Assembly (NCBI GenBank): GCA_021162225.1
Contig: JAGGZB010000159.1
Span: forward strand, 1 to 5,222
Length of the DNA stretch: 5,222 nt
Origin: Candidatus Bathyarchaeota archaeon
GTDB lineage: Archaea; Thermoproteota; Bathyarchaeia; Bathyarchaeales; DTEX01
Direction of reading: 5' to 3'
Both the position numbers and the translations under genes were made by a program. Every line of letters starts with the position of its first letter. The first letter of the stretch is position 1. Shown in pieces: positions 1 through 5,222 of this stretch. The notes under the pieces were generated by a model. It was not told the DNA's origin and made no database searches. It was given only the letters and a program-made list of their open reading frames with translations.

Positions 1-2
1 CT

Positions 3-197
3 GACGAAAATCTTGATTTCGTCGCTAGCTGGGTTCCAAGATCTTTGAAAGAATTATCGGATTTCATGGTGAGAGAGCCGTATGAAGTTGTGGCTGGAGT
101 TTACGCGGTCGCCCCGTTAGATCAGGAACTCTTTGAGAAGGCGGCTAAGGCTACTATTGGAGCTGATGTATTTTCGGGGATATCTGAGTTTTTCTAA
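3..197 (+). CDS. C-terminal fragment of an unrecognised protein
   Basis: This frame is open from the window edge and encodes 64 residues before tandem stops (TAA directly followed by TAG). The other two forward frames are closed within the first 50 bases. The peptide has balanced amphipathic composition typical of a real globular protein: a Trp-Val-Pro turn, a helix around LKELSDFM, a hydrophobic strand VVAGVYAVAPL and an acidic/Ala helix, ending EFF. I do not recognise a family and assign no function. It converges on the minus-strand gene ending at 231, leaving only about 33 bp between the two stops, which suits two real gene ends. No clear terminator separates them. Confidence 0.7.
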   Translation, partial: DENLDFVASWVPRSLKELSDFMVREPYEVVAGVYAVAPLDQELFEKAAKATIGADVFSGISEFF

Positions 198-230
198 TAG
201 AATTAAGTGCGTGAAAATAAGTTTAGGCAA

Positions 231-924
231 TCAGAAAGAATGTATTCTGTAAATTTCCTGAAAATTTAGGCTATTCACTAACTCATACTCTTCCCTCAGT
301 AGCTCTTCTCTATCATAATCTATTTTCTCATCTTCAAGTAGATCCATCCAAAGTAGTTTCAAACCATTTCTGTTCAAAGAACTTGAAGCAATTTCGTTTT
401 CGCTTAATGTGATGTTTATCGAAAACTCTTTTTCAGCTCTGGCTCCATCTTTCTCAACCTCTAGCCTAATCTTCTGTTCTCCTATCCCTGCCAGTTAAGA
501 AACTTGAAGTATACTCCAGTCTACTTCTCTTCCACTTATTTAAAACTCCGCTGACGCTCGCGTTTTCATAATAAGCCTTTATATCATCTAAGGGTTCAGA
601 TGCTTTAACCTTCAGCTCAATTTCATAATCTTTCGCAGCGGCATTATAGCCCTTTGCGACCTTAACTTCTACATCGATCACCGGCTTCTCGGTTTTAGTT
701 ATAGTAACGGTTCTGGTCTGGGTAATCGTCTCAGTAGCTGCAAGAGTTTCTGTCTGAGTCAAAGTCCTGGTCGAAAAGACTGTTTCAGTTAAGGTCTTTG
801 TTACGATTCCTAGTTCTTCTTGTTTAGAAAGATAGCCTGCTATTCCCCCACCTAGAAAACCTAAAACTACTCCTCCAGCCAACCAAAGGAACTCCCTCCT
901 TGAAGATCTTTTATGAGAAGTCAT
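231..924 (-). CDS. Tat-type signal, Thr-rich stalk surface protein with beta-sandwich-like domain (one frameshift)
   Basis: The ATG at 924 opens a 152-residue frame ending at 466. The N-terminus has a twin-arginine motif (S8-R9-R10-E-F-L) followed by a Gly/Leu/Val membrane segment (about residues 13-31) without an obvious cleavage site, so it may stay as an N-terminal anchor. Residues 42-78 are a TxTxT-type Thr-rich stalk, probably glycosylated. From about 83 an alternating-strand region (VIDVEVKV, YEIELKVKA) resembles an Ig/CARDB-like beta-sandwich and contains an N-A-S sequon. That domain is cut off by the stop at 466. The +1 frame continues at once with GEQKIRLEVEKDG and AEKEFSINITLSENE, then a charged helical tail ending at TGA 231-233. 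The whole span is 694 bp, one base over a multiple of three; removing one base gives about 230 residues. Surface location is inferred from the signal and stalk. The exact fold and function are unknown. Confidence 0.72.
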
Positions 925-957
925 GACCCCTACTTGCTAAGGTTATTTTAAACCGGA

Positions 958-974
958 AAAAATTTATAATTTTT
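958..974. repeat. Perfect inverted repeat over the TATA box
   Basis: AAAAATT and AATTTTT form perfect 7-base arms around a 3-base centre (TAT). The repeat coincides with the TATA box of the Tat gene. It could simply reflect a symmetrical AT-rich TATA element. On the minus strand its T-run (957-962) could also help end the vapC transcript coming from upstream. Confidence 0.45.
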
Positions 975-977
975 AGC
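961..977 (-). promoter_or_regulatory. BRE/TATA promoter of the Tat surface-protein gene
   Basis: Read on the minus strand, GCTAAA (972-977) fits the BRE consensus RNWAAW, and ATTATAAATT (961-970) follows one base later as a TATA box. The box ends about 36 bases before the ATG at 924, so transcription would start roughly 10-15 bases upstream of the start codon. The only ribosome-site-like sequence is a weak GGGG run just before the ATG. A second AT box, TTTAAAATA, lies closer (centre about -24) and would give a leaderless transcript. Confidence 0.5.
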
Positions 978-1134
978 CTGCCCCGGCCTCAGCCTTCACC
1001 CGCAACTCATCATTGCATTCCATTCCATATCTCTCATTCTATTAACAATGTATTTCCATCCTATTGTTGCTATTAGTTTTCTTGTGGTTTAATTCTCCTT
1101 TCATACTTCATCACTTCACGTCATAGCTTACATT

Positions 1135-1539
1135 CTAACCTTCTTCAATCAACGCGATAGGGATGTTTAGCTTCTCTGCCGCCGTCTTCTGACCCTCATC
1201 TAAGGTTAGCAATTGTTTCTTTTCAGAGCGGGCCAACGCTAGGTAGAGCGAGTCATAAATCGTTAGCCCAGTTTCGAGGGAGATCTTGAATGCTCCATCC
1301 ATATATTCGACTTCGTTTCTAACGTCAAGCACCTCCATAATCGACTTCAATAAGTTAAACGCCTTGACCGCTCCATCACGGCTTAAATAACCTCTTCCAA
1401 ATGCTTTCCAGATCGCGTTGGAAACTTCCTTGAAAGCTTGATCGAGAGTAATAGCATTCTTCAAACCTCGTATAAGCTTTTCCCAGCCTTCTTCCCTCAA
1501 AATTACGGCTGCTATAACGGATGCATCAACGACGGGCAC
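1135..1539 (-). CDS. vapC: VapC-family PIN-domain ribonuclease toxin
   Basis: This is a 134-residue single PIN domain, the usual VapC size. The acidic metal-binding residues expected of a PIN nuclease are in order: D5 (VVDASV), E38 (FKEVSNAIWK), D96 (TIYDSLYLALA) and D114 (LLTLDEGQ). The family cleaves RNA, commonly tRNA or rRNA, when freed from its antitoxin; the target here cannot be told. The start is GTG, supported by a GGTGA ribosome site 9 bases upstream and by D5 falling at the normal place near the N-terminus. It overlaps the end of vapB by 14 bp, so the two are co-transcribed and probably translationally coupled. No frameshift or missing catalytic residue is seen, in contrast to the genes on both sides. 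Confidence 0.93.
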   Translation of the reverse strand: MPVVDASVIAAVILREEGWEKLIRGLKNAITLDQAFKEVSNAIWKAFGRGYLSRDGAVKAFNLLKSIMEVLDVRNEVEYMDGAFKISLETGLTIYDSLYLALARSEKKQLLTLDEGQKTAAEKLNIPIALIEEG

Positions 1540-1759
1540 GATCTTCCCTCACCGACTTTTTGGAAAAGCCTGTAGGGATGCTCCAAGATGCTTTTTCAAG
1601 CTCCTTGGCCACGGTCTCAAGCCTCTGATCAGCCTCAAGCTCCCGAAGCCTTTGCTCTACGAATCTCCTGAGTTCGGCGCTCCAATTGACCTTATCCCTG
1701 AACTTTTTCATACGCTCCTTTATCTCTCGGCTGACCTTAAACGTAATAACTTCGGACAT
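1526..1759 (-). CDS. vapB: VapB antitoxin, ribbon-helix-helix type
   Basis: The product is 77 residues. An N-terminal strand (VITFKV) and two helices (SREIKERMKKFRDKV and WSAELRRFVEQRLREL) form the ribbon-helix-helix DNA-binding domain common in archaeal VapB proteins. The C-terminal half, with hydrophobic/aromatic residues around ASWSIPTGF and a basic tail, is the expected VapC-binding arm. The frame can be opened 18 codons further upstream at 1813, but that adds a hydrophobic stretch translated from promoter DNA. The ATG at 1759 lies about 29 bases from a good TATA box, which points to a leaderless transcript, so I chose it. VapB should neutralise VapC and repress this operon. The stop lies 14 bp inside vapC. 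Confidence 0.9.
   Translation of the reverse strand: MSEVITFKVSREIKERMKKFRDKVNWSAELRRFVEQRLRELEADQRLETVAKELEKASWSIPTGFSKKSVREDRARR
1549..1553 (-). promoter_or_regulatory. Shine-Dalgarno site of vapC inside vapB
   Basis: GGTGA on the minus strand matches the archaeal anti-Shine-Dalgarno core. It lies 9 bases before the GTG start of vapC, within the last codons of vapB. It supports the GTG start and internal initiation on a vapBC transcript. Confidence 0.6.
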
Positions 1760-1773
1760 ACCAAAAGTATTAC

Positions 1774-1797
1774 AAAAGATTATGCTTAAAAAGATTA
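1774..1797. repeat. Direct repeat AAAAGATTA x2 overlapping the vapBC TATA box (possible operator)
   Basis: AAAAGATTA occurs at 1774-1782 and again at 1789-1797, starts 15 bp apart, covering the TATA/BRE. The pair is flanked by CCAAAAG (1761-1767) and CCAAAAAG (1798-1805). Ribbon-helix-helix antitoxins bind repeated short half-sites in their own promoters, so these are reasonable candidates for VapB autorepression. The region is A-rich, so chance cannot be excluded. Confidence 0.4.
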
Positions 1798-1799
1798 CC
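1784..1799 (-). promoter_or_regulatory. BRE/TATA promoter of vapBC
   Basis: On the minus strand GGTAAT (1794-1799) matches BRE RNWAAW and runs directly into CTTTTTAAGC (1784-1793), a typical archaeal TATA box. Its centre is about 29 bases from the ATG at 1759, the spacing expected when transcription starts at the start codon. Confidence 0.65.
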
Positions 1800-1881
1800 A
1801 AAAAGCGCGTCAATGTGGGCGCTCTGAATTGCCCTAAGGAGCTACGCTAACGCTTCGAGAATCCTCGGCTTCCTCTTTTAC

Positions 1882-1890
1882 GGTTAAAAG
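1882..1890 (+). promoter_or_regulatory. Candidate TATA box for the MNT-HEPN pair
   Basis: GGTTAAAAG is centred about 26 bases before a presumed transcription start near 1912, which would leave a leader of about 25 bases holding the AAAGGAG ribosome site. A second AT box, GCTTAAATTC (1901-1910), is an alternative. No convincing BRE is seen for either. Confidence 0.3.
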
Positions 1891-1922
1891 TTCTAACAAT
1901 GCTTAAATTCGCTTTTAGAGAA

Positions 1923-1927
1923 AGGAG
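1923..1927 (+). promoter_or_regulatory. Shine-Dalgarno site deciding the MNT start
   Basis: AGGAG lies 10 bases before the ATG at 1938. No comparable site precedes the upstream in-frame ATG at 1899, so the shorter product starting MPVILVLDKV is preferred. Confidence 0.5.
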
Positions 1928-1937
1928 CGCTAGTAGG

Positions 1938-2259
1938 ATGCCAGTAATCTTAGTTCTAGATAAGGTGATTAGAGAGATCGTTGAAGCTTTGGAGAAGGAT
2001 GAAGATGCTTTGGAAGCTTATCTTTTCGGAAGCATGGCTAGAGGAGATTATCACCTCGACAGCGATATTGATTTCCTAGTCATCTCCGAGAATCTAGGAG
2101 AACGCAGGAAAAGCTTTTGAATCTCTCGATCAATCCGAGCCGAAAATATCTAACTCAAGTATCTATAGTGATCGAAGATTCGGGGAATGGAGACGTGGAA
2201 CCGCAAATCTGAAGCCGATTATCATGCGGGAGGGGCGGAGGATATGGATGCGAAAATGA
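1938..2259 (+). CDS. MNT-type nucleotidyltransferase antitoxin (one frameshift)
   Basis: This is a minimal nucleotidyltransferase domain. After a helix (residues 8-20) comes the family signature G31-S32-M-A34-R35-G36, then S42-D43-I-D45, the two metal-binding aspartates, and a strand FLVIS. Proteins of this kind pair with HEPN toxins. Where studied, the partner acts as antitoxin by transferring AMP to the HEPN protein. The first frame stops at 2120, far short of the normal roughly 100 residues. The +1 frame takes over with AFESLDQSEPK, IYSDRRFGEW and a family-like C-terminus (LKPIIMREGRRIW), ending at TGA 2257-2259. That stop overlaps the HEPN start region. The shift must lie in 2097-2120, which holds an A4 and a T4 run. 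The span is one base over a multiple of three, and correction gives 106 residues. The middle part (about 2120-2200) is less clearly family-like, so a second compensating pair of shifts is possible. Confidence 0.75.
2229..2233 (+). promoter_or_regulatory. Shine-Dalgarno site of the HEPN gene
   Basis: GGAGG, followed by a second GGAGG at 2236-2240, sits inside the end of the MNT gene. The first is 10 bases before the ATG at 2244. Both are rather far from the other candidate ATG at 2256. This favours 2244 as the start. Confidence 0.45.
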
Positions 2260-2640
2260 AGATCACTTTCGCCGAAAAACTATTAACGAGAGCGGAAGAG
2301 AAACTTAAAGCAGCAAGGCTCCTCTACGAGAATAACTATAATGAAGACTCTATAAGTAGATGCTACTATGCAGTCTTCCTCGTCGCAAAGGCGATTCTAA
2401 CCTTATTAGGCTATGAACCAGACGACCATGAAACAGATGGAAGCATTCGAGAACTCTTCAGCCTTAATGACATATCAAGCGGGTTAATGGATCCTGAATA
2501 CGGGCGAATCTTAAGCGATTTATGCTGGATGGGAAAAATTATGCGATCGATCAGTCTATACATTCTATAGTAGAGAAGACGCAAGAAAAGCATTAGAAGA
2601 TTGTAAGGCATTCCTGGAAAAGCGAGAAAATAATCTATAA
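2244..2640 (+). CDS. HEPN-domain toxin partner of the MNT protein (one frameshift)
   Basis: This is a four-helix HEPN protein of the PF05168-like type. Helix 1 is FAEKLLTRAEEKLKAARLL, helix 2 carries the characteristic SRCYYAVFLVAKAILTLLG, then comes a loop with an Asp-Asp-His, and a C-terminal helix SREDARKALEDCKAFLEK. HEPN proteins paired with MNT nucleotidyltransferases are toxins, often ribonucleases. The usual RxxxxH-type motif is not evident here. The first frame stops at 2570. The last helix is read in the +1 frame and ends at TAA 2638-2640. The shift lies between 2514 and 2570, most simply in the A5 run 2534-2538, giving about 131 residues. Two starts are possible: 2244 (better ribosome site, 16 bp overlap with MNT) and 2256 (ATGA overlap with the MNT stop). 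Reading the frame from 2187 would add residues that are only a shadow of the MNT gene. Confidence 0.75.
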
Positions 2641-2646
2641 CCTAAT

Positions 2647-2682
2647 AAAAAATATTGAACAAAAATATGTGTCAGACAAAAA
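2647..2682 (-). terminator. Tandem oligo-U terminator of the GH10-like gene
   Basis: On the minus strand, T5 (2678-2682), T5 (2661-2665) and T6 (2647-2652) follow the stop codon at 2744 by 60-100 bases. Archaeal transcription ends at such U-tracts without needing a hairpin. The convergent HEPN gene has only one weaker forward T5 run (2711-2715). Confidence 0.45.
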
Positions 2683-2743
2683 GTGAATTTATTTCCAGTA
2701 AACAGCATAATTTTTCGTGAATAAACATTGGCTCAAGAATAAT

Positions 2744-5222
2744 CTACGCCTGTGAGAATGTCTTCTTATCGCGTATTCGATTCGCTCTATGCTTCCAAGC
2801 AAATATAAACGCTGTGATTGCTATGCCTAGGATTATTAGGCTAGCGGCTAAGAACAATTGCTTTACATCGAATGGTTGTGCAGGCTGTAAAGTAACTGTT
2901 TTGGTAACTATGATCGCCGTAGTAGTTACAGTCACCGTAGTCGCGGCCATTTCCTCGATTCTTTTCTTCAGTTCTGTTATCAGATTCTCTTTGCTTTGCA
3001 AATCTTGTCTCAATACTTGAACTTCATTTTCTAAGCTAGCGATTTTCTCCTGCGCCTCTCCTAGCTGCTGTTTCAATTTCTCTACTTCAGCTTTAATAGT
3101 CTCATTCTCATACAGGTGGAAAACGATCCTCGTCTCCGATCCCCCGTCAACGTGCACTCTATAGGTGCAGATCAGGTGGCCGTCCGGCGAGTATAGCGAG
3201 ATGTTATACCAGCCTGCCAGAGTTTTCACCGGAGCCCCGGGATACTCTCCCTCATAGATCAGCGAGTCGAAGAGTTCTTTTATGGCGAAGAAGGCGGGCT
3301 TAGGCGATCCATCTTCTCGTAGATAGCCTCTTGAATGATGATATATTTCGCCATATTCCCTAGGTATAGGGCCGTCGATGTTGGTTGTGTAGAGTATCCT
3401 CACGAGGTTCGGGAAGCCCAGCATAACCGTCATGAAGTTTCTCATCAGCCGGGCTTGAAGTTCCTCGCTTACAGCCTTCTTCAATATCGGCTCACCGTCA
3501 GGTATATCGGATAGGATTGATAGCTCCTCCACGCCTATGCTGATACCATATTTAGATGCTAGATCGTCTAGCCTTTGCAGGGAGTTGTATAAGTCTATTG
3601 TGTTTAGTAGACCTAGATCTTCTAGAGCATATATCTGAACGCTCGCGATATCCACCTCAGCCCCCCTTCTCTAGGAAGTATCGCAGCCCGCTTATCGCGT
3701 CTAACGTGGCATATTTCTCGTAATTTACCATGCTTTTTATTTCTCTGAAAGCGTGGGGGTTTATGTTGACAAAGCAACTGAGATAGGCTAGCCTCTTTAC
3801 TTCTGGATCCAGTTCGCGAACCAGTTGCGTTAATTCTCTCGCAATTGACGCTTTGACCTCCAAGGTCAATGGCTTTGCGTAATATAGGTCGTTCCATTTG
3901 TAGAACCTGAAGCCGTAGATATACGCTTTATCGTATTCTATTAACATCTCGATCGTCTGTAGGTTAACCCCATATTCTCTGGATAAGGCAATTAGATCTG
4001 TCAGGTGCTTTCTGGTTATCTCCATTATGGCGGTTAGGTTGAATGGCGCGAGAAGTTTTCTAATGTCTTCGGGTTGTTCTAGCACGTCCCACGAGTAAAT
4101 CCAGTTATAGGCTAGATCCCCTCCTGGGGCGTTGAACCTCCTTGCCATCAGGCCTTCGTAAAAGGTCTTGTAATGCTGGTAGAACTTCTCCCTAGGTATG
4201 CTTCCATCTCCGTTCATGTAGGGGTAGGGCTCTATCGTGGCGAATTTGGAGATTCTTTGAAGCTCTCTGATGTAGGGGTTGCCCATGTCGAGATACCATC
4301 CGGGTGAGAACATTAAATCAATGTAGTCTAAGGTTATGTTCGCTTTAATTCCTGGCGGGAGGTCTAAAGCCAGTTCGCCCATCCTGTATTTCTGGATCCT
4401 GTAATTAGAATAATCGAGGATCGCCTGTTCCCACGCCTTAAACGTCTTTTCTAACGCTTTCCAGCCGTTTAGGGCTTTGCTGTGTTCATCTAGGCTTTCA
4501 GCACTCTTTATCAACTCTTGGGCCTCATCCAAGTACCGGGTTACGTTTTCCGATAGCGGAACATCGCTAGGCAAACCCTCTATGAAAGCGCTAGCTTTGC
4601 GTAACATCGTTTTGGCAGAGTCATATACTAGGTTGATTACTATGTATTCTCCTTTGTCAAGGAGATAGCCTCTTCCATCATTATCGGCTATCAGCCAAGC
4701 CAAACCATAATTCGGAACATAAGCCATCCAATAGATTCTGGATGGCTTGCCTGCTGGAATCCTTACGGCTAAGTCTCCTTCTTCAGATAGGTATGGCGAC
4801 GTGAAGTTCAGGTCATCGTATGTCCCGAAGAATGACGCAAGGTTATATTTGTAAAGTTCGTCCCAGCTACTGAACTTCATCAATTTACCTTCAGGGCTAT
4901 AGAGCTTAACGAAGACGTATCCGACTGGAAAAACTTCTATCCGAGCATTAACCCCGCTCTTTCCCTCAAAAATCATCCATCCATAATGTGAGTCGTAATG
5001 AGGAAGGTATCCGAAGGGTGAAGGCGTCTCCACAGAGTGGATGATTATCCCAAATTCGTACTGCCCATGTAAGGGGGCTGTAAAGTAGGCTCTACCTCCC
5101 TTAAACTTTTTTACAAGTATATCCTCCTTGAATTCTCCCATAGCTATACTCTCTTTCCAAAGCTCGTCCGCAACCCAAGCATGAACGTGGATTTCTCCAT
5201 CAAGCGGCTCACCAGTAAAGGC
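2744..5222 (-). CDS. Membrane-anchored, divergent GH10-like glycosidase surface protein (5'-partial, one frameshift)
   Basis: The frame is open to the window edge at 5222; the ATG at 5141 is internal, since 27 codons precede it (TGEPLDGEIHVHAWVAD). Domains follow in order. Up to about 4570 is a beta-rich region, then a helical segment (4535-4380). A GH10-like barrel follows from about 4330 to 3260, with strand 4 IEMLIEYDKA (candidate acid/base Glu, codon 3936-3938), strand 6 VDIASVQIYAL, strand 7 IGVEELSI (candidate nucleophile Glu, codon 3524-3526) and the family-like ending DGSPKPAFFAIKEL. After it come a small beta segment (3210-3120), a coiled coil (about 3109-2948), a Thr-rich linker (2941-2888), a membrane helix (about 2863-2795) and a basic tail. 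Six N-x-S/T sequons suit an extracellular protein. The first frame stops at 3657 and the second continues from before 3655. The junction is a G6 run (3661-3666), and one G fewer gives EKGAEVDIAS, joining both parts into at least 825 residues. Substrate unknown; the signal peptide should lie outside the window. Confidence 0.8.
3661..3666 (-). other. G6 homopolymer at the frameshift in the GH10-like gene
   Basis: The first frame ends at TGA 3657-3659 and the second frame has a TAG at 3671-3673, so the shift is confined to about 15 bases. The only homopolymer in them is this run of six G on the minus strand. With five G the barrel reads straight through strand 6. Confidence 0.75.

Larger units (their letters stand above)
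925..1134. other. Intergenic region between vapC and the Tat gene
   Basis: Apart from the promoter and inverted repeat near 958-977, this stretch shows nothing I can support. A short GC-rich tract (977-995) stands out from the AT-rich surroundings, and a 6-bp inverted repeat (1044-1049 with 1063-1068) is too weak to call. No RNA gene is evident. Confidence 0.5.

Noticed and set aside
1044..1068. Inverted repeat AACAAT/ATTGTT as a hairpin terminator of vapC
   Set aside because: Six AT-rich base pairs with a 13-base loop and no following U-tract are too weak.
1760..1813. N-terminal hydrophobic extension of VapB from the ATG at 1813 (possible signal or membrane segment)
   Set aside because: It is the translation of the AT-rich promoter. 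The BRE/TATA lies inside it, and the downstream ATG at 1759 is at leaderless spacing.
2411..2611. Minus-strand 66-codon frame opposite the HEPN gene
   Set aside because: It is a shadow: the plus strand encodes clear HEPN helices across the same bases.
2814..3020. Plus-strand 68-codon frame, apparently hydrophobic
   Set aside because: It is the complement of the coiled coil, Thr-rich linker and membrane-helix coding DNA, which produces Val/Thr-rich antisense.
3653..3673. Programmed +1 frameshift at the G-run
   Set aside because: Three other genes in the window show the same kind of shift without a common slippery sequence, so error or slippage mutation is more economical.
3622..3897. Minus-strand 91-codon frame inside the GH10-like gene
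   Set aside because: Its composition is non-protein-like and it lies entirely within the barrel coding sequence in another frame.
4074..4095. Peptide WDVLEQ as the GH10 acid/base motif (WDVVNE)
   Set aside because: It lies before the His-containing helix that normally precedes strand 4. The later IEMLIEYDKA fits the order of barrel elements better.
4477..4668. Plus-strand 63-codon frame
   Set aside because: It is antisense to the helical segment of the large gene, with no ribosome site or family resemblance.
5139..5141. ATG at 5141 as the start of the large protein
   Set aside because: The frame remains open to the window edge with protein-like sequence, no signal peptide follows this ATG, and no ribosome site precedes it.

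Overview
The window looks archaeal, most likely a thermophilic or Thermoproteota/TACK-type lineage; this is inference, as no marker gene is present. The signs are BRE/TATA promoters placed for leaderless or short-leader transcripts, GGTGA and GGAGG ribosome binding sites, oligo-U terminators, a VapBC pair beside a nucleotidyltransferase/HEPN pair, and surface proteins with Thr-rich (TxTxT) stalks.

Layout. (1) 3-197 (+): C-terminal end of an unrecognised gene. (2) 231-924 (-): a Tat-type, Thr-stalked surface protein with a beta-sandwich-like domain, interrupted by one frameshift. (3) 925-1134: its promoter and otherwise featureless AT-rich DNA. (4) 1135-1759 (-): an intact vapB-vapC toxin-antitoxin operon with a leaderless promoter. 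(5) 1760-1937: a shared divergent promoter region. (6) 1938-2640 (+): an MNT-type nucleotidyltransferase gene overlapping a HEPN gene, each with one frameshift. (7) 2641-2743: convergent intergenic DNA with U-tracts for the minus-strand gene. (8) 2744-5222 (-): one large cell-surface gene, cut by the window edge and split by a frameshift in a G6 run. It has a beta-rich N-terminus, a divergent GH10-like glycosidase barrel, a coiled coil, a Thr-rich linker, a C-terminal membrane anchor and a basic tail.

How the genes fit together. Two small toxin-antitoxin modules sit back to back, forming a short island between two surface-protein genes. The large protein is probably a membrane-anchored polysaccharide-active enzyme or binder. 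The Tat/Thr-rich protein is anchored at its other end and has the same kind of stalk, but nothing ties the two functionally.

The most striking observation is that four genes (Tat protein, nucleotidyltransferase, HEPN, GH10-like) each carry exactly one frameshift of the same sign: one extra base. In each case the coding sense resumes after the shift and runs to a sensible stop. This fits homopolymer-type sequencing or assembly error at least as well as true gene decay, and it means single-ORF annotations of this window will be truncated or split.
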